Assembly: GCA_964549475.1 (NCBI GenBank)
Contig: CAZJXH010000066.1
Coordinates: 1-15,941, forward strand
Direction: 5' to 3'
From: JBBQKF01 sp964549475
Lineage (GTDB): Bacteria; Bacillota; Clostridia; Saccharofermentanales; UBA5734
Length of the DNA: 15,941 bases
Shown: in pieces, positions 6,234 through 13,611 of the stretch
Layout: every line of letters starts with the position of its first letter
Numbering within the stretch: position 1 is the first letter of the stretch
The notes under the pieces: model-generated
Database searches by the model: none
What the model was told of the DNA's origin: nothing
The model's input: only the letters and a program-made list of their open reading frames with translations
Program-made: the position numbers and the translations under genes

Positions 6234-8078
6234 ATGATGAAAATGAAGAAAATATATTCGGAAAAGCTGAAAGTATTCCATACAATAAAATTTAAAATAT
6301 TGATATCGTACATAATCACTATTACTGTATCGATATTGGTACTGGGTCTGATATCTTATTATAAATCGGCAGAGATCATTGAATCGAAATCTTCTTTTTA
6401 TCTTGAACAGCTATCCAATCAGATATTAAAAAACATGGATCGCGAAATTTATGAACTTGACCGGATTTCTTTCGTTACCTACTATAACCAGTATATTCAA
6501 AATGCACTGGATAGCAACTTGGATTTCACCTATGATGAAATCGTGCAGAATGATGAGATCATCCATGAGCTTTTTCTTACCACTGTCTTATCAAAAGAAA
6601 GTACCGGGGATGTGTACATTTTATCCGCTGACGGGAAACTGAGATTCGACTTTGTAAAATCCTATACAGACAGGCAGATACTGGATTTCTCCGGTGATGT
6701 CAAGGATCAGGAATGGTTCAGAAGAATCGTGGAGAAAAACGGTAAAATGGTTCTTTTGGGGGTAGACACCCCCATCGGAACATCAAAGATAAAAGATACT
6801 TTTTTTGTTGCGAGAGCGATAAGAGGCACCTTTGACGGGAAATTACTGGGCGTGGTCATGATACAGGAAAGCAAAAAGGCGATTAATGGAATATTGGATG
6901 GCATTGACATTGGAAATGGCGGACTGGTTTTTATTGCGGATGAGACAGGCAATTTGCAGTTTTCAAACAGCAAAGCGATCGGAAATGAATTATATGCAAA
7001 AGTCGAGGAGGATGCCAATCTTAAGAAAACGATATTTGTAAACTCAGCAAACAATACACGGGTCGTGATACAAGGGAAAACATATCTTATTCTGGTTTCT
7101 ACTTCGAGTTACTGCAATTGGAAAGCAATATCCCTTTTACCCATCGATGAGTTCAAAAAAGACAGCAATAATCTGAAAAAGATCTCCTATCTGATTTGTA
7201 TTATCAGTCTGGCTGTATGTATTCTAATATGGGTTTTGATTTCAAATCTGATTATCAACCCTTTGATAAGCCTTCGCAAGGCGATGAAGAAAGTGGAAAC
7301 CGGCAACTTGTATTTTGAATTAAGCGTTTCGAGCAATGATGAGATCGGGGAGCTTCGCAATGGATTCAATTCCATGATCGGCAAATTGAAAGATCTAATC
7401 CTCAAAGACTATAATTCAAGAATACTGATGAAACAGGCTCAGCTGGATGCACTGCAAAGTCAGATCAATCCGCACTTTCTTTACAACATACTGGACTCCA
7501 TACGGGCGGAAGCACTTCAGAAAGATGCAGTCGAAGTCTCCGACATGATCATGCTTCTCGGCGATATGTTCCGTTATAGCACAAGCAAGGGCGGCAATAT
7601 TGTAAAGATAAGCGACGAGATAAAAAATGTCGAAAATTATGCCACGCTGCAAAAATTCCGATTTGAAGACAGAATCGAAATGGAATATAATATTCCGGAT
7701 GAAATTCTGGAATACGAAATTTTAAGACTCGTACTGCAGCCTATCGTGGAAAATGCAATCATTCACGGCATTGAACCAAAGATGGACAAAGGACGGATCA
7801 AAATTTCCGCAAACCTAAAAGAGGAAGACATTGTATTTAGCATTTCGGATGACGGAATAGGCATAAAAAATGCAGACCTGATCCATATCAACCAAAAGTT
7901 TTTACAATACGGCTCCGAACAATCAACAATATTGGGCGACAACATCGGGATCTACAACGTGAATGCAAGGATAAAAAGTTTTTATGGAGAAAAATACGGA
8001 ATCGAGATAAATAGCCTGGAAGGGAAGGGAACCACCGTGGTTCTCAGGATACCAAAGAAGTGCAATAATGAGGAGTGA
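6234..8078 (+). CDS. YesM-type membrane sensor histidine kinase
   Basis: Sensor kinase of about 614 residues. Transmembrane segment 1 covers about 20-42 and an extracellular sensing region about 43-315 (probably Cache-like). Transmembrane segment 2 covers about 318-341 and a HAMP linker about 342-392. The His_kinase domain has the LQSQINPHFLYN motif with phosphorylated H414. The ATPase domain has an N-box LQPIVENAIIHG around 501-512, a G1 box SDDGIGI around 538-544, and a G2 segment GDNIGIYNV. This architecture matches kinases that partner YesN-like regulators, so it should phosphorylate the product of 564-1691. The start is ambiguous because ATG codons occur at 6234, 6237 and 6243. The GGAAGAG site is at 6226-6232, so the third ATG has the most natural spacing. 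Confidence 0.94.
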   Translation: MMKMKKIYSEKLKVFHTIKFKILISYIITITVSILVLGLISYYKSAEIIESKSSFYLEQLSNQILKNMDREIYELDRISFVTYYNQYIQNALDSNLDFTYDEIVQNDEIIHELFLTTVLSKESTGDVYILSADGKLRFDFVKSYTDRQILDFSGDVKDQEWFRRIVEKNGKMVLLGVDTPIGTSKIKDTFFVARAIRGTFDGKLLGVVMIQESKKAINGILDGIDIGNGGLVFIADETGNLQFSNSKAIGNELYAKVEEDANLKKTIFVNSANNTRVVIQGKTYLILVSTSSYCNWKAISLLPIDEFKKDSNNLKKISYLICIISLAVCILIWVLISNLIINPLISLRKAMKKVETGNLYFELSVSSNDEIGELRNGFNSMIGKLKDLILKDYNSRILMKQAQLDALQSQINPHFLYNILDSIRAEALQKDAVEVSDMIMLLGDMFRYSTSKGGNIVKISDEIKNVENYATLQKFRFEDRIEMEYNIPDEILEYEILRLVLQPIVENAIIHGIEPKMDKGRIKISANLKEEDIVFSISDDGIGIKNADLIHINQKFLQYGSEQSTILGDNIGIYNVNARIKSFYGEKYGIEINSLEGKGTTVVLRIPKKCNNEE

Positions 8079-8083
8079 TGAAA

Positions 8084-8830
8084 ATGAATCTGGAATTTAT
8101 TGATGTTAATTGTATGTTCGGAAGTACTACGGGGGCGAGCCTCCATATTAAAAGGCCGGATGAACTGGTGCAAGTGATGGATAAGAACAATATCCGAAAA
8201 GCGGTTATATATAGCAGCCTCTGTATTAAGAATTCATTGATTCAGGGGAATGACGAGACGGCGGGGCTGGCGGGGAAAAACGACAGATTCATCGGCTCTA
8301 TGGTTCTGGTGCCAACTTTATACAACGAAAACGGCACTTTGGAAATGATAAGTAAAACAATAAGAGACAGCAATATCCGCTTTACAAGAATGTTCCCCAG
8401 AACGCACAATTTTAAATTTTCAAAATGGCAGATCGGCGATATTCTGGATATGTTACAGAATAAGAAAATTCCGGTGATGATGAATCTTGATGAAATCGAT
8501 ATCGGGGACTTTGTTGAGACAAAGAAGGAATTCCCTGCGATACCGGTTGTCATAGCTTGTACCACACAATGGGCAAACAGGATCTATCCCGCCCTTTGCA
8601 AGGAACTGCCGAATGTTTATATTGAAACATCAAATACGATTGAATACCGGGGAATCGAATTCCTTTCCCGGCTTCTCGGACCGGACAAACTGATTTTTGG
8701 CACCAATATGCCAAAAAAAGAACCATACGACAGCATCTATCATCTTGTTTATTCTGACATACCCGACTCGGAGAAAGAAATGATTGCTTGCGGTAATATC
8801 AATAGAATTTTAAATGAGATTAGGATTTGA
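8084..8830 (+). CDS. Amidohydrolase-family protein lacking the metal ligands (probably non-catalytic)
   Basis: About 248 residues, TIM-barrel amidohydrolase-2-like fold. Family members have an HxH metal motif just after the first strand. Here the same place reads D7-V-N-C-M-F-G, with Asn and Met instead of His. The later catalytic Asp is also replaced, reading FGTNMP with N208. The strands that carry His in its neighbour read MMNLDE and IACTTQ. All expected ligands are therefore gone, while the overall fold and the C-terminal helix pattern are kept. The AGGAG at 8071-8075 is eight bases before ATG 8084, so I prefer that start over GTG 8075 or ATG 8078; it begins right after the kinase stop. 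It may be a regulatory or structural partner of the next gene. Confidence 0.75.
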   Translation: MNLEFIDVNCMFGSTTGASLHIKRPDELVQVMDKNNIRKAVIYSSLCIKNSLIQGNDETAGLAGKNDRFIGSMVLVPTLYNENGTLEMISKTIRDSNIRFTRMFPRTHNFKFSKWQIGDILDMLQNKKIPVMMNLDEIDIGDFVETKKEFPAIPVVIACTTQWANRIYPALCKELPNVYIETSNTIEYRGIEFLSRLLGPDKLIFGTNMPKKEPYDSIYHLVYSDIPDSEKEMIACGNINRILNEIRI

Positions 8831-8841
8831 GGTGGGAACGA

Positions 8842-9639
8842 ATGATTGAATTTATTAACGATGCTGCAAAATTTACGATTATCGACGCACATGCCCATAT
8901 AGGCAACTACTGCGCGTGCTACCTGAAACCAACCGATTTGGCGGAAGGAATTGAACTTGCTGTGAAACTTGGCATTAGCAGAATGTGCGTAAGTCATCTT
9001 ACATGTATAACAAGTGATTTCGAGAAGGGAAATGAAGAGCTTATCAGCGCACTCAACGAATATCCCGATCATCTGCTGGGATACGTCTATTACAATCCGA
9101 ATGAGCCGGTCAGGAGCATAGCTCAGTTGGAAAAATATATCCATTTGAAGAATATAATAGGAGTAAAAATCCATCCCAGAGAAAGCGATTGTTCCCTTGA
9201 CAGAAATGTCTACAATCCACTTTGGGAGATCGCAGAAAAATTAAAATTCCCGATCTTATGCCATACATGGGATACAGAAACACAAAACCGGCCGGTGCTA
9301 TTCGAATCCGTACTCTCCAGACATCCCGAACTTACCATTCTATTGGGCCATGCGGGAGGAACATTCACCGGATACGAAGACGGCTACAGTCTAGTCAGAA
9401 AGTACCCGTATGTTTACATGGATGTGAATGGATCGATCTATTCTGGAAAATGGATCGAGGACGTTGTGAATGAAGTCCGGAGCGATCGAATTCTTTTCAG
9501 TACCGATCAGGTGTTTAACGACCCGCGCGTTATGCTGGGGAGGATATTGCTTGCAGATATTTCCGCAAATATAAAAGAGCTGCTTCTGTCCAAGAATATG
9601 CTTGAGATATTAAAAAGAGCCGGGAAAGGCATTGTATAA
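8842..9639 (+). CDS. Metal-dependent amidohydrolase (amidohydrolase-2 family)
   Basis: Cytosolic hydrolase of 265 residues. The metal centre is intact: H17 and H19 in IDAHAHIG, H141 in CHTWDTE, H170 in LGHAGG and the catalytic D222 in FSTDQ. H111 in VKIHPRE is also a typical family position. Members hydrolyse lactones or amides, or decarboxylate small acids, so the exact reaction is open. ATG 8842 follows GAGGTGG with about seven bases of spacing and lies 11 bases after the preceding stop, so it is cotranslated with the ligand-less paralogue. Last gene of the plus-strand locus. An upstream TTG at 8827 could extend it by five residues but has no suitable ribosome site. Confidence 0.88.
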   Translation: MIEFINDAAKFTIIDAHAHIGNYCACYLKPTDLAEGIELAVKLGISRMCVSHLTCITSDFEKGNEELISALNEYPDHLLGYVYYNPNEPVRSIAQLEKYIHLKNIIGVKIHPRESDCSLDRNVYNPLWEIAEKLKFPILCHTWDTETQNRPVLFESVLSRHPELTILLGHAGGTFTGYEDGYSLVRKYPYVYMDVNGSIYSGKWIEDVVNEVRSDRILFSTDQVFNDPRVMLGRILLADISANIKELLLSKNMLEILKRAGKGIV

Positions 9640-9754
9640 ATAGTGGCAAGACAACCAGAATCAAAAAGATTGCGTCTACCTCCGAATATCTGGAACAAAA
9701 ACCCCCCCACTTATCTGGAGTATCCACAATTCAGCGCTGTTCTGGGTGATCTAT

Positions 9755-9774
9755 AGCGGATTGAAAAAACCGCT
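9755..9774. terminator. Weak hairpin between convergent genes
   Basis: AGCGG at 9755-9759 pairs with CCGCT at 9770-9774 around a ten-base A-rich loop, with TTG following. It lies between the amidohydrolase stop and the stop of the convergent epimerase gene, where a terminator is expected. The stem is short, so confidence is low. The rest of 9640-9790 shows no gene, only a seven-C run at 9702-9708. Confidence 0.3.
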
Positions 9775-9790
9775 TTGATTCATCAGCGTG

Positions 9791-10804
9791 TCACTCTCCC
9801 CGCATCCCGATTGTTTTCGTCTTGCCGTCAAGGATGTCAAGACATAGTGTGATGGATTCACCGATCGCCGCATCGATATCATCCGGCTGCACGCCGAGTT
9901 TATTCACAATGATATCCTTGTCGATAAAAGCATTGGCACACATGATATCGGTGAATTTCACCATATTCAGACCCCCCTCATGTCCGGCGGCTTTCTGCTG
10001 CTTCACAATGTTTTTCATGCCAATGGTATACATCCAGGTGGGAATGGTGATGATTTTCTTGTCTGGAACGCCCATGTATTTGTGGATGATCCGGAGCATT
10101 TCCTTCCATGTCAGATTGTAGTAGCCAACGGGATAGTTATTGCCGCCCTTGTTGCGTTCCAGCGTTCCCGCGATGCACTGTCCAACCTGGCGGACGGTGA
10201 GCATTGTTGTTCCGCCCTTCGGATACAGGGTTGCTTTCTTCATCCCGCGGATCTGTTCGACGAGAAACACCCAAACCGGCTTTCTGCCGGGCTGGGTACC
10301 GAAAATATACGGCAGTTCCAGAATGGCGACGTCAAAATTCTCCTCAGCGAAAGAAAGGGCCATTCTTGCCTGATCCACACGGCTGCGGATATAGGGATGG
10401 AACTCATACAGCTGCTTTTCGGGCCATATTCTGTCAAAATAGGCAAAATACGAGCCGCAGATCACGACATGCCTGACACCGCACTCTTTTGCGATGCGCA
10501 GCAGGCGCTCCAGGGGTGTAATATTGAATTTTTTAAACATATCATAGATTGGAGCGGGTCCTTCCACCCGTTCGTCGACACCCGCCGCGAAAACAAAGCC
10601 ATCGCAGCCTTCCATGGATTTGCGAACCTCGCTGTCCGACATTTCCAGATAGTTTCCAAACGTGATCTCCATTTCGGGAGGAAGCACAGCACCTGCCGGT
10701 ATCGGCGGCAATGCGATGGAAGACACTTTGTGTCCGCGCCGTATCAATTCTTTCGCACCTTCGCTTCCTAATAGACCAGTTCCGCCAATCATAAAAACGT
10801 TCAT
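9791..10804 (-). CDS. NAD-dependent epimerase/dehydratase-like protein (atypical extended SDR)
   Basis: 337 residues, cytosolic. The N-terminus MNVFMIGGTGLLGSEG carries the GxxGxxG dinucleotide-binding turn at 7-13 of a Rossmann fold. The segment VRHVVICGSYFAY around 110-122 corresponds to the Ser-containing strand of extended SDRs. The catalytic Tyr-xxx-Lys motif appears as Y138-I-R-S-R142, with Arg in place of Lys, so activity may be altered. The C-terminal half has the substrate-domain feel of sugar-nucleotide epimerases, but no specific substrate is indicated. AAGGAG, read on the minus strand at 10819-10814, is nine bases before the ATG. It is a single-gene unit, convergent with the transport locus and divergent from the phosphodiesterase gene. 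Confidence 0.85.
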   Translation of the reverse strand: MNVFMIGGTGLLGSEGAKELIRRGHKVSSIALPPIPAGAVLPPEMEITFGNYLEMSDSEVRKSMEGCDGFVFAAGVDERVEGPAPIYDMFKKFNITPLERLLRIAKECGVRHVVICGSYFAYFDRIWPEKQLYEFHPYIRSRVDQARMALSFAEENFDVAILELPYIFGTQPGRKPVWVFLVEQIRGMKKATLYPKGGTTMLTVRQVGQCIAGTLERNKGGNNYPVGYYNLTWKEMLRIIHKYMGVPDKKIITIPTWMYTIGMKNIVKQQKAAGHEGGLNMVKFTDIMCANAFIDKDIIVNKLGVQPDDIDAAIGESITLCLDILDGKTKTIGMRGE

Positions 10805-10857
10805 GTTTGTTTACTCCTTCCATTTGGTTTGAAAAAATGAATTTGTGCTTTTATTTT

Positions 10858-10886
10858 ATTATAGAGAACTGCCAAACCATATGCAA
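10858..10886 (-). promoter_or_regulatory. Promoter of the epimerase-like gene
   Basis: Read on the minus strand, TTGCAT (10886-10881) and TATAAT (10863-10858) are separated by exactly 17 bases. The start would be near 10850, about 45 bases ahead of the ATG at 10804. Good match in sequence, spacing and position. Confidence 0.65.
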
Positions 10887-10898
10887 GAGTGCTTATTG

Positions 10899-10907
10899 TG
10901 ATATAAT
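10899..10907 (+). promoter_or_regulatory. Possible extended -10 promoter for the phosphodiesterase operon
   Basis: TGATATAAT at 10899-10907 has the TGn extension and a perfect -10 hexamer. No convincing -35 box is present at the right distance, which extended -10 promoters can tolerate. It lies in the divergent intergenic region of 194 bases and would start about 85 bases before the ATG at 10999. Confidence 0.35.
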
Positions 10908-10998
10908 TAAGTTAATACGGTTGTAGTCCTATAAATTGGATTCTATATTGTAATATACGGGATGAGAAAAAATAAACCGGAAAGCGTTTGATAATTAT

Positions 10999-11796
10999 AT
11001 GAAAATGACATACAACACAATATCGCTCACAAAACTCGCGTCCACTCTGGCAAAAATCATTGGGATTGATCCGCCGGCATCCGCTGATAATCCGATAGAA
11101 GGATTCCAAAACATCGTCGATGGAAAAGTCGACCGGACCTTGATTTACAACCCTGATGCAATCGCCATGTGGCTTTACCAGAAATATTATACGGAATTTT
11201 TTCCGGTTCTCAAACATGCTCCCTTGTGCATCCCTTTTCAAACGGTCATGCCCTCCAGAACCCCGGTTTGCTTCGCAACAATGTATACCGGCACTTCTCC
11301 GCAGATGCACGGCATTAAAACCAAGATCAATTCAATCGTCAAACCCGATTCCCTGTTTGACTCCCTCATCCGTTCCGGACGAAACGTCGCTTTAATCGCA
11401 GTGGAAGGCTCGAGCATGTCCATGATCTATGCCGGAAAAGCGATGGATTATTTCATTATGGAGGATGACAGCCAAGTGAAAGAAAAAGCAATGGAATTAA
11501 TCCGGAAGGACGAATACGATTTTATCAGTGTTTACACCCAGGAATATGATGACGCCATGCACAAAACCGGCCCGGAATCTCCGGAATCCCTACAGGCGCT
11601 GAGGAATCAGATCGGCATCTTCAATGACCTTGCCAATGCGGTCGATATGCATTGGAGGAGACATCGGTCGCTGGTCACCTTTTCAACCGATCACGGAGTC
11701 CATTTGAACGAAGACGGAACAGGAGGACACGGAACCGATATGCCGGAAGACCTCAATATTTGTCATTTCATCGGAGTGAAGGAAACAGCTGAATAA
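10999..11796 (+). CDS. Small alkaline-phosphatase-superfamily phosphodiesterase/nucleotide pyrophosphatase-like protein
   Basis: 265 residues, no signal peptide, so probably cytosolic. It keeps the core of the type I phosphodiesterase/NPP family: a metal-binding Asp (D53 in NPDAI), the nucleophile region MPSRTPVCFATMYTG with T88 as the likely nucleophile, then the HGI turn. Further features are DDAMHKTGP with D184 and H188, STDHG with D231-H232, and GGHG with H244. It is much shorter than classical NPP enzymes (roughly 400 residues or more), but all metal-binding motifs are in order, so it looks like a compact family member rather than a broken gene. The ribosome site is weak (GGAAAG about 14 bases upstream); ATG 11005 is an alternative start. 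First gene of a three-gene unit with PNPOx-like and Ddl genes. Confidence 0.8.
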   Translation: MKMTYNTISLTKLASTLAKIIGIDPPASADNPIEGFQNIVDGKVDRTLIYNPDAIAMWLYQKYYTEFFPVLKHAPLCIPFQTVMPSRTPVCFATMYTGTSPQMHGIKTKINSIVKPDSLFDSLIRSGRNVALIAVEGSSMSMIYAGKAMDYFIMEDDSQVKEKAMELIRKDEYDFISVYTQEYDDAMHKTGPESPESLQALRNQIGIFNDLANAVDMHWRRHRSLVTFSTDHGVHLNEDGTGGHGTDMPEDLNICHFIGVKETAE

Positions 11797-11841
11797 AGAT
11801 TAAGGGAATTTTTATCTGATTAGGAAACGGAGGAATGAAAG

Positions 11842-12258
11842 ATGGATAATGAAATCATTGAAAAATCGTTATCTCTTGTAAATCGAAGCATCACAGGCGT
11901 GCTGGCAACCATTGACGAGAACGGGATTCCCCGGCAAAAGGCAATGCTCAAGACCTCTGCCATCGGGCTGAAGGAATTCTGGTTCTGCTCCAACACGTCC
12001 TCCAAAAGAGCGGCGCAGATCCCGAAAAATCCGAATGCCAGCCTTTATTTCTACGATGAAAAAACGTTCGAAGGATTGATGCTGACCGGCAAGGCGGAGC
12101 TTTCCTATGATGATGGGAAGCGAAAAGAATTCTGGAGCGACGGGATGAAAATGTACTATCCTCTGGGGTGTACGGACCCGGATTTTGTATTGATAAAATT
12201 TACAGCAGACAAAGGCAACTTTTATCACGGCCTGAAAAATACGGATTTTGATATCTGA
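11842..12258 (+). CDS. Pyridoxamine 5'-phosphate oxidase-like flavoprotein
   Basis: 138 residues, a single split-barrel flavin-binding domain. The N-terminal strands GVLATIDENGIPRQKAM and the FWFCSNTSSKRAAQIPKNP segment are the typical PNPOx-like pattern of small FMN- or F420-binding proteins, sometimes called general stress protein 26-like. True PdxH is longer, so vitamin B6 synthesis is not implied. ATG 11842 follows GGAGG with about eight bases of spacing. It is 45 bases after the phosphodiesterase stop and 23 before the Ddl gene, so the three are probably cotranscribed. Substrate unknown. Confidence 0.85.
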   Translation: MDNEIIEKSLSLVNRSITGVLATIDENGIPRQKAMLKTSAIGLKEFWFCSNTSSKRAAQIPKNPNASLYFYDEKTFEGLMLTGKAELSYDDGKRKEFWSDGMKMYYPLGCTDPDFVLIKFTADKGNFYHGLKNTDFDI

Positions 12259-12281
12259 TTATTTAGGAGAGAATTGATTAT

Positions 12282-13331
12282 ATGAAAATAGCCGTTTTAG
12301 CAGGAGGCCTGAGTCCGGAGCGTGATGTATCGTTATCATCCGGGTCCTTGATTGCCAACGCTCTTATTGACAATGGACACGATGTGTTATTAGTCGATTT
12401 ATATTCAGGCATCCGGTTCGAAGCAAACGGATTTCCGTTTTTTAATAAAAGCTCCGAGAAAAGATATTCTTTTCAAGTGCTATCAACGGAACCGGACCTG
12501 GAAAAATTAAAAAGAGAATCCGGCAATGGCGAGAGTCTGATCGGGGAAAATGTGATGGAAGTATGCAAATCCGTTGATGTCGTTTTTATCGCATTACATG
12601 GTTCGATCGGTGAGAACGGTCAGTTACAAGCCGTTTTTGATTCTTTTGGCATCCGCTATACCGGGACAGGATATATTGGCAGCCTTTTAGCAATGGATAA
12701 AGACATCGCGAAAAAGCTTATGATAACCAATCAGATCAAGACAGCGGATTGGAATTTATTCAACATTTCGGAATCGGGCATTTGTGATTTCAGCGGAGTT
12801 CGATATCCCTGTGTTGTAAAACCCTGCAGCTGCGGGTCAAGTGTCGGAATCACGATCGTCGAGACCCCGGTCGAATTGCAGCAGGCAATTCACTATGCCA
12901 AGGCACAGGAAGATATGATCCTGATTGAAGACAAGATCGCTGGCAGAGAATTTTCCGCAGGCATTCTTAACGGCATGGCTCTCCCGGTTATCGAGATCAT
13001 TCCTGAATCAGGATTTTATGATTATAAAAACAAATATCAATTTGGCCTGACAAAAGAAATATGCCCGGCAGACATCAGCGATTCTGTCGCTCAGCAGATA
13101 CAATCCATGGCGCTGTCTGTCCATAAAGCTTTGCGTTTGGGCTTTTATTCGCGAATTGACTTTATACTCGATGATAAAAATCAGCTGTATTGCCTGGAAG
13201 CCAATACTTTGCCCGGGATGACGCCTACGAGCTTATTGCCGCAAGAGGCAAAGGCCGCAGGAATATCCTATAATGAGCTGTGCGAACAGATCGCAATGGC
13301 GGCAATAGAAACAATAGAAACAACCGATTGA
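12282..13331 (+). CDS. ddl: D-alanine--D-alanine ligase
   Basis: ATP-grasp ligase of 349 residues that joins two D-alanines for peptidoglycan precursors in the cytosol. Visible features are the N-terminal AGGLSPERDVSLSSG with E13, the HGSIGENG loop at 106-113, YTGTGYIGSLLAMDK at 126-140, ATP-binding K180 and GSSVG at 185-189. Further on are the omega-loop FYDYKNKY at 245-252, RIDF at 291-294 and CLEANTLPGMTP with E306 and N308. The omega-loop Lys-Tyr pair is the pattern of D-Ala-D-Ala enzymes rather than of VanA-type D-Ala-D-Lac ligases. AGGAG at 12265-12269 is 12 bases before the ATG, rather far. It lies downstream of phosphodiesterase and PNPOx-like genes, not in a mur cluster, so it could be a second Ddl copy. 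Confidence 0.93.
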   Translation: MKIAVLAGGLSPERDVSLSSGSLIANALIDNGHDVLLVDLYSGIRFEANGFPFFNKSSEKRYSFQVLSTEPDLEKLKRESGNGESLIGENVMEVCKSVDVVFIALHGSIGENGQLQAVFDSFGIRYTGTGYIGSLLAMDKDIAKKLMITNQIKTADWNLFNISESGICDFSGVRYPCVVKPCSCGSSVGITIVETPVELQQAIHYAKAQEDMILIEDKIAGREFSAGILNGMALPVIEIIPESGFYDYKNKYQFGLTKEICPADISDSVAQQIQSMALSVHKALRLGFYSRIDFILDDKNQLYCLEANTLPGMTPTSLLPQEAKAAGISYNELCEQIAMAAIETIETTD

Positions 13332-13349
13332 AATCGGGCTTTGCTCCCA

Positions 13350-13378
13350 TTGACTTCAGCTGCGAAATAAAGTATATT
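13350..13378 (+). promoter_or_regulatory. Promoter of the aspartyl-tRNA synthetase leader
   Basis: TTGACT at 13350-13355 and TATATT at 13373-13378 have exactly 17 bases between them. The predicted start near 13385 lies just before an AAGGAG at 13397-13402 and a short ORF. It separates the AspRS unit from the ddl operon. Confidence 0.72.
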
Positions 13379-13407
13379 ATTTTACAATAAAAAACCAAGG
13401 AGAATTT

Positions 13408-13452
13408 ATGCTGTTGCTATCTTGCCCCGTTTATATGGATGATGACCGGTAG
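13408..13452 (+). CDS. Leader peptide with three consecutive Asp codons
   Basis: Short ORF of 14 codons, MLLLSCPVYMDDDR, ending at TAG. AAGGAG at 13397-13402 precedes the ATG by five bases, and the predicted transcript start is only about 23 bases upstream. The tandem Asp codons GAT GAT GAC sit at 13438-13446, just ahead of a hairpin that begins at the stop codon. Leader peptides of attenuators carry runs of the codon for the amino acid they sense, and the downstream gene charges tRNA with aspartate. No homologue is known to me. The reading would be weakened if the Asp run is not conserved in relatives. Confidence 0.6.
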   Translation: MLLLSCPVYMDDDR

Positions 13453-13574
13453 CACTTGCATCTCATGAGCACCATCATGGGGGCAAGTGCTGTTAGCCTT
13501 GTACCTGTGGGGTTTATCGATTTCAATGAGATGCCGTATTCGAAGAATTATCATTGAAAACCAGTATTGTATAG

Positions 13575-13611
13575 AACCGCATGGGTACGCTTTTTTACCC
13601 GTGCGGTTTTT
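13575..13611 (+). terminator. Intrinsic terminator of the AspRS leader
   Basis: 13575-13587 pairs with 13596-13608 over 13 positions with one G-U pair, around an eight-base loop. The T-run begins inside the 3' arm (13607-13611). It lies about 150 bases ahead of the AspRS ATG and within the same transcript, so transcription must read through it for the synthetase to be made. Confidence 0.85.

Noticed and set aside
9980..10771. Plus-strand open frame of 263 codons
   Set aside because: It lies wholly antisense to the well-supported epimerase-like gene, has no ribosome site, and its translation looks like no protein family.
12282..13331. Vancomycin-resistance type D-Ala-D-Lac or D-Ala-D-Ser ligase
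   Set aside because: The omega-loop FYDYKNKY keeps the Lys-Tyr pattern of normal D-Ala-D-Ala ligases, and no vanH, vanX or vanS/R genes are nearby.
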